DNA of 64,000 bases from JBHELB01 sp041859045 (GCA_041859045.1 JBHELB010000057.1:124001-188000); one strand, 5' to 3'. Counted from the stretch's first letter, positions 17,645 through 27,054 are shown. Translations and numbers: made by a program. The notes: generated by a model not told the origin, from the sequence alone.

Positions 17645-18565
17645 TTATCTTCCCACGACCACGAGCGCGGTGACCGCAAGCGCCGCCGCTCCCACGATGA
17701 GCTGTGGTATACGCAGAAGCCGCCAGCGGGCGAGTGTTGATTCGATCGCGCCGATAACGCAGGCCAGCGCCGCCATCCCTATCAGGCCGGAAACGACGTC
17801 GATCCAGAGCGTCCCTGTTCGCATGGGCCACAAGACACCGATGACGAGGGAGCCGAGAATCCAGTGCTTGAGCGCCGCCGTGTATTCCAGGAAAGCGAGG
17901 TCTGGGCCGCTGTGATCGAGCACCATGACCTCGTGGATCATCGTAAGCTCGAGATGGGTGTTCGGGTCGTCTATTGGGATGCGCGCATTCTCCACGAGAA
18001 ACACCGCAAGCAGAGTGAGCAGCACCAGAACCAAGCCCGGTCCCGCCTCCGCCCACGCCGCGGCGGCGATGGGCCCATACAGACTGGTCAGCGACCACGC
18101 CTCGGCGTGATGCGCCAGCGCCGCCAACGCGAGAAAGAAGGCGGGCTCCGTCAGGGCCGAGAAGGCGGCCTCACGGCTTGCGCCCATGCCTTCAAAAGCC
18201 GAACCGGTATCGAGCGCCCCAAGGATCAGCGCAAAGCGCACGAGCCCCAACAGGAGGGCTGCGGCGATCAAATCGCCCTGGAAATGGAACGCTGCGGGCA
18301 CGCTTCCCAGTGGAGTCAGCAGCAACGCGGCAAGAGCCGCGGCGAGCCCCGCACTCGGCGCGGCGCGAAACACCCAGGTTGTGGTGTGGCTATATACCGC
18401 GCCTTTATGGAGCAGTTTCCAGAGGTCGAGATACAGTTGAATTAGCGGTGTACCGTTTCGGCCTGCAAACTTGGCCTTGGTCTGATTGATGATGCCCAGC
18501 ATCAGTGGGGCAAGGACGAGCCCCAGCAATGCGGGCAGAATTGAACCACCGTCAGCGTCGTTCAT
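17645..18565 (-). CDS. hyfC: HyfC/NuoH-like membrane subunit
   Basis: 306 residues and about eight helices, in the NuoH/HycD/HyfC family that joins the membrane arm to the soluble module. Family signatures seen: PLIQLYLDLWKLLHKG near residue 40, where NuoH-type proteins carry a charged cytoplasmic loop, and ENARIPIDDPNTHLELTMIHE around 193-213, the conserved acidic loop. ATG at 18565 is preceded by GGAAGATGAG within the 3' end of the HyfB-like gene, whose stop is one base upstream. Tight spacing indicates one transcript. Confidence 0.92.
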   Translation of the reverse strand: MNDADGGSILPALLGLVLAPLMLGIINQTKAKFAGRNGTPLIQLYLDLWKLLHKGAVYSHTTTWVFRAAPSAGLAAALAALLLTPLGSVPAAFHFQGDLIAAALLLGLVRFALILGALDTGSAFEGMGASREAAFSALTEPAFFLALAALAHHAEAWSLTSLYGPIAAAAWAEAGPGLVLVLLTLLAVFLVENARIPIDDPNTHLELTMIHEVMVLDHSGPDLAFLEYTAALKHWILGSLVIGVLWPMRTGTLWIDVVSGLIGMAALACVIGAIESTLARWRLLRIPQLIVGAAALAVTALVVVGR

Positions 18566-18566
18566 T

Positions 18567-20555
18567 TTAACTCATCTTCCATAACAGCAGGATTAACAGT
18601 GTCACGGCAACATAAAGTACATAGAGATGGATGTTTCCATGCTGAAGCCGGCGCAAGCGCGCCATCGCCCACTCCGCGCTGACGAAAAAAGGATGGTAGA
18701 TTCCTTCCATGCATACGTCCGGCGTCGCAGTGGATAGCGAGGCGGGTTTGGGAAACAGTCCACGTACCGGCTCCCCGTAGCGGCGTCCGCGCAGGATCGC
18801 GCGGAGCAACTCCGTCAGCGGTTGCGCAAACGAGGAGGACGTATACTGCATGCGCGGCGTTGGGCGTGCATAGCCGCAATCCCACGTGCCTGCCCGCGTG
18901 ACTTCACGCCCGCGCAACAGTAGCGCGCGAAACGTCAGCAACGCCACCAAGACGGCTACAACGAACACGGACATGGCTACAATACGTCCGAGGAGGTGAA
19001 TCTCTCGCGCTAGAGGATTCGAGGCGTCCGGCGTCCAGAGTTCGGGACGCAGCACACGGAGCGGTTCGCCCAGCGCTTGAATAACGTATGGCGCGCCTAG
19101 ACCAATGCCCAGGCATGTCGCTGCGAGTAACCACATTGGCGCCCGCATGCGCCAACCGGGGTCGTGCGCGTGGGCGGTATGGTCGCTACGCGGTTCGCCC
19201 AGAAACACGGTGCCGAAAATCTTGGTGAAACAGGCGGCCGCAAGGCCACTGATCAACGCGAGTCCGCCGATGACCGCGGCGGAAGGCCCAAGTTCGGGGG
19301 ACGCCTTTTGGGTGATGCCTTCAAAAGCGCCGAGAAAGATCAGGAATTCACCGACGAATCCGTTGAACGGTGGCAGACCCGAGATCGCCATCGAACCGGC
19401 AAGGAATGCTGAGCCGGTATGTGGCATTGGCTTAAGTAACCCGCCGAGAGAGTCCATGTTGCGCGTGTGGGTAGCGTGGAGGACGGTGCCTGCGCCGAGA
19501 AACAGCAAGCTCTTAAAGAGGCTGTGATTAAGCACGTGAAGCAGCGCGCCCGCAAATCCCAGCAGGGAAACCAGCGTGTTTCCCGTCGTCCATCCCACTA
19601 AGCCAAGTCCAAGGCCGAGCGCGATGATACCGATGTTCTCAACACTGCTGTAGGCAAGCAGGCGTTTGGCATCGCTCTGCGCGAACGCGAACAATATCCC
19701 GCCGATGCCGCCCGCGAGTCCAATCGCGATGAGTAGATATCCCCACCACAGGGGGGGCGTGCCAAGACACAGAACAATGCGTAGAAGGCCATAGATGCCG
19801 GTTTTGATCATTAGGCCCGACATGATGGCGGACACGTGGCTAGGGGCGGCGGGGTGCGCTTCGGGTAGCCATACGTGAAACGGCGCGAAACCGGCCTTTG
19901 CGCCAAATCCCACCACAGCGAGCAGAAAGATCGCAGCGGCGGCGCTGGGCGTAAGGTTCTTCCCAAAGGCCGAGAACTCGAACGAACCGTCGGGCGCTCC
20001 GAGCAGAACAAACATGGCTAGAAGCGCAGCCGTGCCAAGGTGCGTCGCCACTAAGTATAGCCACGCGGCGCGGCGCACCTCGCCGTGTTCGTCTTCGAAC
20101 GCAACGAGAAAGAACGACGCGAGGGCCATAACTTCCCACGCGACGAGAAACAGAACGGCGTTATGGGCCAGCACCACGGTGATCATGCTTGCGACAAGCA
20201 GATTGAAAAAACACCACACGCCGCCCATCGCTTTGCGTGGCATGTAGGCGCGAAGATATTCCGCACCGTAGAGTCCGCAGAGCAGCGAAACGATAAGGAT
20301 AGGAAGAATAAAGAACGCCGCGAGCGCATCCAACCGAACACTGAATGCGCCGCCAGGCACTTTCCACGCGGCGGACATCATTTCCGGAGCGTGCCCCGGC
20401 AGCATCGCCATGACACACGCGGGAACGCCGAGCAACGTCGCGATGAAAAGTCCCGCCATGCCAAATGCCGCGGGCCATCCTGCCCGGCGGGAGGTCAAGC
20501 CCGCCAAAATCCCGGAGCCAGCGAGCACGGCCACCGCTGAAAGTAGAAGCGTCAT
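18567..20555 (-). CDS. hyfB: HyfB/NuoL-like proton-translocating membrane subunit
   Basis: 662 residues with about 16 helices; HyfB proteins are about 670. It has the antiporter-like core (GFGAKAGFAPFHVWLPEAHPAAPS with TM Lys/His, and LLAYSSVENIGI) plus the long C-terminal segment typical of HyfB, ending in extra helices. With the HyfF-like protein it supplies two antiporter-like modules; a HyfD equivalent is absent. Its ATG at 20555 overlaps the stop of the HTH-EIIA gene (ATGA), so the regulator and first structural subunit are probably translationally coupled. Confidence 0.92.
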   Translation of the reverse strand: MTLLLSAVAVLAGSGILAGLTSRRAGWPAAFGMAGLFIATLLGVPACVMAMLPGHAPEMMSAAWKVPGGAFSVRLDALAAFFILPILIVSLLCGLYGAEYLRAYMPRKAMGGVWCFFNLLVASMITVVLAHNAVLFLVAWEVMALASFFLVAFEDEHGEVRRAAWLYLVATHLGTAALLAMFVLLGAPDGSFEFSAFGKNLTPSAAAAIFLLAVVGFGAKAGFAPFHVWLPEAHPAAPSHVSAIMSGLMIKTGIYGLLRIVLCLGTPPLWWGYLLIAIGLAGGIGGILFAFAQSDAKRLLAYSSVENIGIIALGLGLGLVGWTTGNTLVSLLGFAGALLHVLNHSLFKSLLFLGAGTVLHATHTRNMDSLGGLLKPMPHTGSAFLAGSMAISGLPPFNGFVGEFLIFLGAFEGITQKASPELGPSAAVIGGLALISGLAAACFTKIFGTVFLGEPRSDHTAHAHDPGWRMRAPMWLLAATCLGIGLGAPYVIQALGEPLRVLRPELWTPDASNPLAREIHLLGRIVAMSVFVVAVLVALLTFRALLLRGREVTRAGTWDCGYARPTPRMQYTSSSFAQPLTELLRAILRGRRYGEPVRGLFPKPASLSTATPDVCMEGIYHPFFVSAEWAMARLRRLQHGNIHLYVLYVAVTLLILLLWKMS

Positions 20556-21259
20556 TGGGCAGCCTCATCGGATCGCGCCCGCAGAGTTGGCAATGCATTC
20601 TCAACGGCATCCGCCGCTGCCAGGATTTCTTCGCGGCTCGCCTGACGTTTCAGAGCACTCTTGAACTGCGGATTGTGCACGGCGAAGGCGATGCTCGATA
20701 GCACATGCAAGTGCTCGCGGATGGTCGGGCTGATCAGGGTGAACAGAATATCGACCGGTTTGCCGTCAATCGCGTGAAAATCGATAGGTCGCTCAAGGAA
20801 GCACAATGTGATCATGGGGCGTGCCACACGGAGTACAATTGGGTTCCGCACGTGCGGAATCGCGATCCCGTCGCCTATCGCCGTCGATCCCAGCGCCTCG
20901 CGTTCCAGCAGGATACGCAGGAGAAACTCCCGATCCATCGTGTCCGGAATTCGGAGCAGCGAGACCACTTCGCGCAGCACCGTTTCCTTGTCGTTTCCGC
21001 CCACGCGATAGTGAACGCCGCCCGCTTGAAGCGCCTCGGAAAAGCCCGGCAGCGGCGCGTCGTCCGGGGCTTCGATAAGCCCGGTTCCCGGCGGCACGTT
21101 CACCTTATGCGAAGTCGCCCATTCCAGCAGTTCCGTCTTGTTGAAGCGGTACTGCTTGTTGATGCGCATCGCAGGCAGCCCAGACTCGGCGATCCATCGG
21201 TAGATCGTCTTTTCCGAGACATTGAACAGCTTCGCTGCGTCCTTTACCTGCAATTGCAC
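20552..21259 (-). CDS. HTH (excisionase-type) fused to PTS EIIA domain, operon regulator
   Basis: 235 residues. Residues 1-50 are a MerR/excisionase-type helix-turn-helix (VKDAAKLFNVSEKTIYRWI, then a wing with QYRFNKTELLEW). Residues about 75-230 are a type 2 EIIA (PtsN/fructose-like) domain with the phosphorylatable H136 in GIAIPHVRN. EIIA-Ntr proteins receive phosphate from the PTS and regulate partners rather than transport sugar. It is first in the hydrogenase-like operon and overlaps hyfB by four bases. The sequence supports a DNA-binding or phosphorylation-state regulator; its target is inferred. It starts with GTG at 21259 behind GGAG. Confidence 0.88.
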   Translation of the reverse strand: MQLQVKDAAKLFNVSEKTIYRWIAESGLPAMRINKQYRFNKTELLEWATSHKVNVPPGTGLIEAPDDAPLPGFSEALQAGGVHYRVGGNDKETVLREVVSLLRIPDTMDREFLLRILLEREALGSTAIGDGIAIPHVRNPIVLRVARPMITLCFLERPIDFHAIDGKPVDILFTLISPTIREHLHVLSSIAFAVHNPQFKSALKRQASREEILAAADAVENALPTLRARSDEAAQ

Positions 21260-21313
21260 AATAGGGACTCCACTTAGTTTGCGAAAGTATTCATGCTAGC
21301 GCGCTGGAGTTTC

Positions 21314-21341
21314 ATTATCAAGTTTGTCCAGGAATAGGCAA
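21314..21341 (-). promoter_or_regulatory. Sigma-70-like promoter of the hydrogenase-like operon
   Basis: On the minus strand TTGCCT (-35, 21341-21336) and GATAAT (-10, 21319-21314) are 16 bases apart. Transcription would start near 21307, about 48 bases before the GTG of the HTH-EIIA gene. It is the best match in the upstream gap, found by eye. Confidence 0.5.
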
Positions 21342-21404
21342 ACATGTCCATTTAATGGCGCAATACTCCCAGAAGCAGGGTCACTCAAACCGCGCGCAGT
21401 CAGC

Positions 21405-21434
21405 TTGACAACACGGTTCGCGATTCAGTAGGAT
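21405..21434 (+). promoter_or_regulatory. tRNA-Gln/tRNA-Glu promoter
   Basis: A consensus TTGACA (21405-21410), 18 bases, then TAGGAT (21429-21434). The predicted start near 21441 is about five bases before tRNA-Gln, as expected for a stable-RNA promoter. Both tRNAs probably come from this transcript. Confidence 0.7.
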
Positions 21435-21445
21435 ATCCCCGTTCT

Positions 21446-21520
21446 TGCCGGATGGCCAAATGGTAAGGCACCTGGCTCTGGACCAGGGGATTCTAGGTTC
21501 GAGTCCTAGTCCGGCAACCA
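21446..21520 (+). tRNA. tRNA-Gln (CUG)
   Basis: 75 bases with encoded CCA. Acceptor stem TGCCGGA/TCCGGCA pairs perfectly, with A as discriminator. Anticodon stem CCTGG/CCAGG encloses CTCTGGA, giving anticodon CTG at 21478-21480. The T arm contains GGTTCGAGTCC. Confidence 0.96.
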
Positions 21521-21557
21521 GCATGCACGCGCGGCGGGAACGCCGCGTTTATTTTGC

Positions 21558-21632
21558 GGCCCGTTCATCTAGGGGTTAGGATGCGGGATTCTCAGTCCCG
21601 TCACAGGGGTTCGAATCCCCTACGGGCTGCCA
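21558..21632 (+). tRNA. tRNA-Glu (CUC)
   Basis: 75 bases with encoded CCA. Acceptor GGCCCGT pairs with ACGGGCT (one G-U pair at the end), with G as discriminator. Anticodon loop TTCTCAG gives CTC at 21591-21593. The T arm is GGGGTTCGAATCCCC. It lies 37 bases after tRNA-Gln. Confidence 0.95.
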
Positions 21633-21639
21633 TAAAATA

Positions 21640-21674
21640 CCTAAGTTCTTTTAGTAGAGGAACTTAGGTTTTTT
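21640..21674 (+). terminator. Intrinsic terminator after the tRNA pair
   Basis: Nine-base perfect stem CCTAAGTTC/GAACTTAGG (21640-21648, 21660-21668) with an 11-base loop, followed at once by six T. It starts seven bases after tRNA-Glu and closes that transcript. Confidence 0.9.
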
Positions 21675-21796
21675 ATTTGATACGGGATATCAACTCAAAA
21701 CTACTGAAAATTACCTAATCTTACGCCAGCGTGTCAGCTTTTTTGGCACGGCGTGCCAGTTGCACTGTTTGAAAAATCACTTATGCGGTACAGACT

Positions 21797-23062
21797 CTAC
21801 CGCTCAATCGCGAATTCGTCCAGTATCTTTCCATTTAGGTCGTAGCAGCGATAGGTCAGTCGGTCCGGGTTGGTGGAGATATCGATCACCTGATAGGTCG
21901 AGGTGTTCGTGAAGGCTTTTTCCGCGTAATCGTGCTCAACCTGTTCGTAATATTTAGTTCCGGACACCGAAACGACGTGGACGGTTCCTTCCTTGGTTGA
22001 TTCCACGCGCTTTCCGTCGCGCATGGGATAAGTGCGCAGGTACGCGTGGTCATGGCCTTCCAGCGCCAGATCGACGTGGTACTTGTCGAACAGGGGTTCC
22101 CAGGCCTCGCGGATATCCTCATTGTCCCTATGCTTCTTGGAGGGATAAAGCGGGTGATGGTAGACCACAAACTTCCACGTGGCCTTCGTGTTTGCGAGTC
22201 TTTCCTCGAGCCAAGGGGCCTGGTCCGTCGGGGAGATGTTGGAGTCGAGCACAACAAACAGGGCATTCGCATATTCGAACCAGTAGGCGCGTTCCGGCGG
22301 GAAATCCTTGGGGCCGTTGAGCGGCAACTGGAAGGTCTCCAGATATAGGTGGGGGTGGAGTTCGCTGGCGTAGTCGTGATTGCCCAAGCAGGGAACCAGC
22401 GGGCGATGGTCGAAAACGCCGCGCCCCCCCGCGAAGAACTCGTCGAACTCGTTGCGGTAGGCCCCGTCATTCACAAGGTCACCCGAAATGACGTAGAACG
22501 CCGCATTGGGATGACGCTGGCCGGCCTGCTGAAGCAACATTCCCCATTGGTCTAGTCCGAGCTGTGGGTCGCCCATGTAGACGAACGAAAACGGCTGCGC
22601 GGCGTCCGGGGCGGTCGTAAATGTCGCCCAGTCGCTCCACGGACCTTGCTGCCCCGTTCCAACCCGGTACCGATACTCTGTGCCGGGGCGCAGCCCCTGC
22701 ATGGACGCATGGAACCGGTGATTCACGGGGTCGTTCTTGATCATGGGATCGTTCCACACCGACATCGTTGCCGCGACGCCTTGCGCACTGCTATCGGGCT
22801 GATTCGCCTCGACGTACTCCAGCCACCCTTGCGTGACCGTCGGACTCGTCCGCCACTGCACCGTCTGGGTGGTACGGGGATCGTCGCTCCATGTTAGGCA
22901 GATCTGGTCGGGGTGCTCGGTTCCGGGCGTTACCGTGCTCCGGGGGATAAAACGGTCCGCATACCAACTGACGACCAGTCCCTTGAACTGGGCAACCGCC
23001 ACACTGGCCGCCGCGAGAACAAGCACGGCCCCCACGACGCGAAGCACTAGACGTTTGTTCAT
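21797..23062 (-). CDS. Secreted purple-acid-phosphatase-like metallophosphoesterase
   Basis: 421 residues. An N-terminal hydrophobic segment (about 5-25) acts as signal or anchor. A fibronectin-III-like domain typical of purple acid phosphatases follows (about 45-155; CLTWSDDP, then YRYRVG). The catalytic domain carries all metal motifs in order: GDPQLG, SGDLVNDG, LGNHDYA, VVYHHPLY and GHDHAY. Such enzymes hydrolyse phosphomonoesters outside the cytoplasm using two metal ions. The frame opens at 23083, but GGGAGAAG places the start at ATG 23062. It is divergent from aconitase with no functional link seen. Confidence 0.92.
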   Translation of the reverse strand: MNKRLVLRVVGAVLVLAAASVAVAQFKGLVVSWYADRFIPRSTVTPGTEHPDQICLTWSDDPRTTQTVQWRTSPTVTQGWLEYVEANQPDSSAQGVAATMSVWNDPMIKNDPVNHRFHASMQGLRPGTEYRYRVGTGQQGPWSDWATFTTAPDAAQPFSFVYMGDPQLGLDQWGMLLQQAGQRHPNAAFYVISGDLVNDGAYRNEFDEFFAGGRGVFDHRPLVPCLGNHDYASELHPHLYLETFQLPLNGPKDFPPERAYWFEYANALFVVLDSNISPTDQAPWLEERLANTKATWKFVVYHHPLYPSKKHRDNEDIREAWEPLFDKYHVDLALEGHDHAYLRTYPMRDGKRVESTKEGTVHVVSVSGTKYYEQVEHDYAEKAFTNTSTYQVIDISTNPDRLTYRCYDLNGKILDEFAIER

Positions 23063-23231
23063 TGAAAACTTCTCCCAATCCACTAATTGTTTGCTGGCGT
23101 TAACCTACGAAACACGTCCGTGGACGTCATTCTATTCCCTTGAGGCAGGGCGGTAAGACTTAGCGCACTGCGCGGGAAGCTGCATAGTACCGCAATTGCG
23201 CACCGTGATGCGCGGAAATGCGACGCTAGTC

Positions 23232-23260
23232 TTGCGAAGTAACGCAGCCTACGCCATAAT
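23232..23260 (+). promoter_or_regulatory. Sigma-70-like promoter of aconitase
   Basis: TTGCGA (23232-23237), 17 bases, then CATAAT (23255-23260). The predicted start near 23267 leaves a leader of about 33 bases before the aconitase ATG. Both hexamers match consensus in four or five positions. Confidence 0.55.
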
Positions 23261-23299
23261 GTGGGGAACTGTTCAGTACAACTGTGGAAGGATGCTTCT

Positions 23300-25567
23300 A
23301 TGCCATTCGATCTCGATATGATCAAAAAAGTGTATGGCAGTTTGGGCGCGCGCGTGGGTAAGGCGCGGGAAACTCTTGGCCGTCCCATGACGTTGACCGA
23401 GAAGATTCTCTTTGCGCATCTATTCGAGACGCAGGCACCGGACCGTTTTGAGCGCGGCGGCTCGTACGTCGATTTCGCGCCGGATCGCGTCGCGATGCAG
23501 GACGCGACCGCCCAGATGGCGCTGCTTCAGTTCATGCAAGCCGGTCGCAGCAAGACGGCCGTACCGTCGACCGTGCACTGCGATCACCTGATCCTTGCGG
23601 AGACCGGCGCGAAGAGCGATTTGCCCAAAGCACTCGATCTCAATCGTGAGGTCTATGACTTCCTTGCGTCGGTTTCGACCAAATACGGTATCGGCTTCTG
23701 GAAACCCGGCGCGGGCATCATTCACCAAGTAATCCTCGAGAACTACGCGTTTCCCGGCGGCATGATGGTCGGTACCGATTCACACACCCCCAACGCGGGC
23801 GGACTCGGCATGATCGCGATCGGCGTGGGGGGCGCGGACGCCGTGGACGTGATGGCCGGAATGGCGTGGGAATTGAAGTGGCCCAGGCTGATCGGTGTGC
23901 GCCTGACGGGCGCGCTCAACGGCTGGGCGTCGGCAAAAGACGTTATCCTCAAGGTCGCCGGTATCCTGACTGTCAAAGGCGGCACCGGGGCGATCGTCGA
24001 GTACTTCGGGCCGGGCGCGGAGTCGCTGTCCTGCACGGGCAAGGGCACCATCTGCAACATGGGCGCGGAAATCGGCGCAACGACCTCCGTGTTCGCCTTC
24101 GACGACGCGATGGCGCGTTACCTTCACGCGACGGGGCGCGCCGAGATCGCCGATCTGGCCCAAGGCGTGCGCGAGCATCTGCGCAGCGACGCCGAAGTCT
24201 ATGCCGATCCGGGCGCGTACTACGATCAGGTCATCGACATCGACCTTTCGACACTCGAACCGCACGTGAACGGTCCCTTTACGCCCGATCTGGCGTGGCC
24301 GATCTCGAAATTCGCCCAAGCGGTGACGGACAACAACTGGCCGCGTACGCTGTCGGTCGGGTTGATTGGCTCCTGCACCAATTCCTCCTACGAAGATCTT
24401 GATCGCGCGGCCTCAGTTGCGCGTCAGGCTGCGGAGAAGAAGCTGAAGGCCAAGGCGGAGTTTATCGTGACTCCAGGTTCGGAGATGGTGCGTTACACCA
24501 CCGAGCGCGATGGTCAACTCGCGGCGTTCGAAGCGATTGACGGCGTCATCATGGCCAACGCCTGCGGTCCGTGTATCGGGCAGTGGATGCGCCCCGGCGC
24601 GAAGGACGGCGTGCCGAACTCCATCGTGACCTCGTTCAACCGTAATTTCGCCAAACGCAACGACGGAAACCCGAACACGCACGCGTTTGTCACGTCACCC
24701 GAACTCGTGACGGCGCTCGCGCTGGCGGGAGACCTCGCGTTCAATCCCTTGACGGACACGCTCGTGAATGAGGAAGGAAACGAAGTGAAGCTCGATCCGC
24801 CGCGCGGCGAGGAGCTTCCCGTCGAAGGGTTTGACGTGAAAGACCCTGGTTACCAAGCGCCCGCGCCCGACGGCAGCGCCGTGCAAGTCATCGTCAAGCC
24901 CGATTCCCAGCGCCTGCAACTTCTCGATCCGTTTGCAGCATGGGAGGGGAAGGACCTGCTTGGGTTACGCCTGTTGCTGAAGGCGAAAGGCAAATGCACC
25001 ACTGACCACATTTCTATGGCCGGGCCGTGGCTGCGGTTCCGTGGGCATCTCGACAACATCTCCAACAATTGCTTTATCGGCGCGATCAACGCGTTCAACG
25101 GCGAAGCGAACAAGGTGAAGAATCAGCTCACCGGCGCGTACGACGAAGTGCCCAAGGTGCAGCGGGCTTACAAGGCGCAAGGGCTGGGATCGGTCGTCGT
25201 AGGCGACGAGAACTACGGCGAGGGCTCTTCGCGCGAGCACGCCGCGATGGAGCCGCGCTTCCTGGGCGTACGCGCGATTTTGGTGAAGTCGTTCGCGCGC
25301 ATTCACGAGACGAACCTCAAGAAGCAGGGGATGCTCGCGCTGACCTTCGCGGACAAGGCCGACTACGATCGCATCCGCGAAGACGACTCGCTCGACATCA
25401 CCGGCCTGACCGCGTTTACGCCGGGCAAGCCGCTTACCGTGACGTTGCATCACGCGGACGGCACGACGGAGTCGTTCCCGGTGAATCACTCCTACAACGA
25501 GGGGCAGATTGCTTGGTTCAAGGCCGGCGCCGCGCTGAACCTGATCAAGGCGGGGCTGAAGGCATAG
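23300..25567 (+). CDS. acn: Aconitate hydratase (mitochondrial-type)
   Basis: 755 residues. Aconitase interconverts citrate and isocitrate in the TCA cycle, using a [4Fe-4S] cluster. Length and sequence fit the mitochondrial-type AcnA branch rather than the ~890-residue bacterial AcnA or AcnB. Cluster ligands are the Cys in GSCTNSS and the two in ACGPCIG; active-site stretches such as GTDSHTPNAGGLGM and, in the swivel domain, GSSREHAAMEPR are intact. The frame opens earlier, but AAGGA before the ATG at 23300 and the family N-terminus (MPFDLDMIKKVY) set the start. A strong terminator follows ten bases after the stop. Confidence 0.96.
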   Translation: MPFDLDMIKKVYGSLGARVGKARETLGRPMTLTEKILFAHLFETQAPDRFERGGSYVDFAPDRVAMQDATAQMALLQFMQAGRSKTAVPSTVHCDHLILAETGAKSDLPKALDLNREVYDFLASVSTKYGIGFWKPGAGIIHQVILENYAFPGGMMVGTDSHTPNAGGLGMIAIGVGGADAVDVMAGMAWELKWPRLIGVRLTGALNGWASAKDVILKVAGILTVKGGTGAIVEYFGPGAESLSCTGKGTICNMGAEIGATTSVFAFDDAMARYLHATGRAEIADLAQGVREHLRSDAEVYADPGAYYDQVIDIDLSTLEPHVNGPFTPDLAWPISKFAQAVTDNNWPRTLSVGLIGSCTNSSYEDLDRAASVARQAAEKKLKAKAEFIVTPGSEMVRYTTERDGQLAAFEAIDGVIMANACGPCIGQWMRPGAKDGVPNSIVTSFNRNFAKRNDGNPNTHAFVTSPELVTALALAGDLAFNPLTDTLVNEEGNEVKLDPPRGEELPVEGFDVKDPGYQAPAPDGSAVQVIVKPDSQRLQLLDPFAAWEGKDLLGLRLLLKAKGKCTTDHISMAGPWLRFRGHLDNISNNCFIGAINAFNGEANKVKNQLTGAYDEVPKVQRAYKAQGLGSVVVGDENYGEGSSREHAAMEPRFLGVRAILVKSFARIHETNLKKQGMLALTFADKADYDRIREDDSLDITGLTAFTPGKPLTVTLHHADGTTESFPVNHSYNEGQIAWFKAGAALNLIKAGLKA

Positions 25568-25576
25568 AAGGAACAA

Positions 25577-25621
25577 ACGCGGGGGAGACTTCCCAAAAGA
25601 AGTTTCCCCCGCGTGTCTTTT
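25577..25621. terminator. Strong terminator between convergent acn and DUF4139 genes
   Basis: A 15-16 base-pair stem, ACGCGGGGGAGACTTC with AGTTTCCCCCGCGT on the other side (25577-25614, one G-U), an apical loop near CCAAAAG, then TCTTTTC on the plus strand. It lies exactly between two convergent stop codons and probably serves both, with the better T-run for acn. Confidence 0.9.
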
Positions 25622-25623
25622 CG

Positions 25624-27054
25624 TTACGATTTCACCTGCGCGCGATAGGTCAGTACGGTCTCGCCGCCTTTGGGCACGGGAATCGCAAACACCGCTGTAA
25701 ACGCATCCCGCTTGGTGAACTCATGCGATTTCTCGATGATGCGCCAATCGCTGCTCATGGGCTCGACAACGCTGATCACCACGTCCGAGTCCTTGTGGTT
25801 GCGCAGCGTGATCTTGAACGCCGACTCGTGCAAGTTCTGCGCGATGATCTTGTAGTCGGTCTGCACACGTTCGGCAACCAGATCGAACGCCGTGCCCAGG
25901 CGCAGGCGCACGTCCTCATCTTTCGGCGTGTGCTGGATGCGGTCCTCGCCGCTAAACTGCAACGCACCGCTCGAATCCGCCTGATACACCCGCATTGTGC
26001 CCGAGGGCAGCGGCATGCCGAGGTGATTCGCCTCTTTATTGGCGAATTTCAGGAAGACGGCGACTTTTTCATTCTTCAGCTCCGGCATCGGGCCAAAGAA
26101 GAAATGCTGCTGGCCGGTGTATTCATATTCTTTCGCGACACCGATCTCTGACGCCCCGAGCAGACTGATCTGTTTGCTCTGATTCTCCTTGATCGTCGTG
26201 CGCCGCGGCACGGTGTACAGGTGGTACTCGCCGAAGGCTTCCTCAACGGCCATCTTGGCCATCTCTGGTGCGGCGGCAACGTCGTTGTTCCCCCCCGTAA
26301 AAGCCATCTTACGCGGCCTTGGCGCGCGGTTGACTTCGCCCGCGACGAGTTTAAGCCGTGCGTTCGCGTACTGCGCGCCCGACTGGTTGTTGAGCGTGAC
26401 CCACCCGGCCAGGTCCATCTTCGTCTCGCTGCGGTCCAGCGTGACCACATAATCCGCCTGCCAACTGATGCCTCCCGTGAGGTAACTGGCCTCAATCGTC
26501 TGCGCGGCGGTGGTGTTGTTCAGCGCCCACACCAGCGTCGGCTTGGAGATCAGATTCTCGGGGATCTGCGGCAGCACGACGTTGCCCGGATGCCCCAGGA
26601 AAATTTGATCGCCCACACGATACACCGGGCCCTCATTGTTGCTCAGCAGCGTCGCGTTCACTTCCTGAAAGCCGATCTGATTGCTGAAATTAATGAGTTT
26701 CACGTCTTTTCCAACGTATTTCTCCATCAATTTCTGCGGGCTGATCAGGTCAAATTCATAGTTCTGCTCGAGAATCCCCACTGAGCCCGGCGCGGAGATC
26801 GAACGCAGGCTGACGGTCTCAGGCTGAACGCGCTGCGCCACATCCATAAACCTCAGTTCGTGCTCGCCCGTGGGGAGCGTGAGCTTACGTACGTCGCGTA
26901 CCAACGCGAGATCGCCGTTGTACACGGTAATCGACACGTCCGTTTGGTCGGCCAGCGTGCTCGTCGCTGCAGTGGGGGCGGGGGGAGCAGGGGCTTGGGC
27001 AACGGCGATCGGCGCAAGAAGCAGTAGGACAAGCAGGGATACGACGGTTTTCAT
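25624..27054 (-). CDS. Secreted DUF4139 domain protein
   Basis: 476 residues. Signal peptide at 1-20, then a Pro/Ala-rich stretch. The N-terminal half starts with VSITVYNGDLALVRDVR, typical of proteins with an N-terminal beta domain before DUF4139. The C-terminal half is DUF4139 (ALNNTTAAQTIEASYLTGGISWQADYV style strands, then late beta strands ending ETVLTYRAQVKS). DUF4139 proteins are exported beta-sandwich proteins without an assigned reaction. The upstream-extended frame from 27138 lacks a signal; ATG 27054 with GAGGAG seven bases before it is chosen. Confidence 0.88.
   Translation of the reverse strand: MKTVVSLLVLLLLAPIAVAQAPAPPAPTAATSTLADQTDVSITVYNGDLALVRDVRKLTLPTGEHELRFMDVAQRVQPETVSLRSISAPGSVGILEQNYEFDLISPQKLMEKYVGKDVKLINFSNQIGFQEVNATLLSNNEGPVYRVGDQIFLGHPGNVVLPQIPENLISKPTLVWALNNTTAAQTIEASYLTGGISWQADYVVTLDRSETKMDLAGWVTLNNQSGAQYANARLKLVAGEVNRAPRPRKMAFTGGNNDVAAAPEMAKMAVEEAFGEYHLYTVPRRTTIKENQSKQISLLGASEIGVAKEYEYTGQQHFFFGPMPELKNEKVAVFLKFANKEANHLGMPLPSGTMRVYQADSSGALQFSGEDRIQHTPKDEDVRLRLGTAFDLVAERVQTDYKIIAQNLHESAFKITLRNHKDSDVVISVVEPMSSDWRIIEKSHEFTKRDAFTAVFAIPVPKGGETVLTYRAQVKS

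Noticed and set aside
13227..20555. Functional [NiFe] hydrogenase-4
   Set aside because: The large subunit lacks the Ni-binding CxxC pairs, so a hydrogenase call was replaced by an Ehr-type complex.
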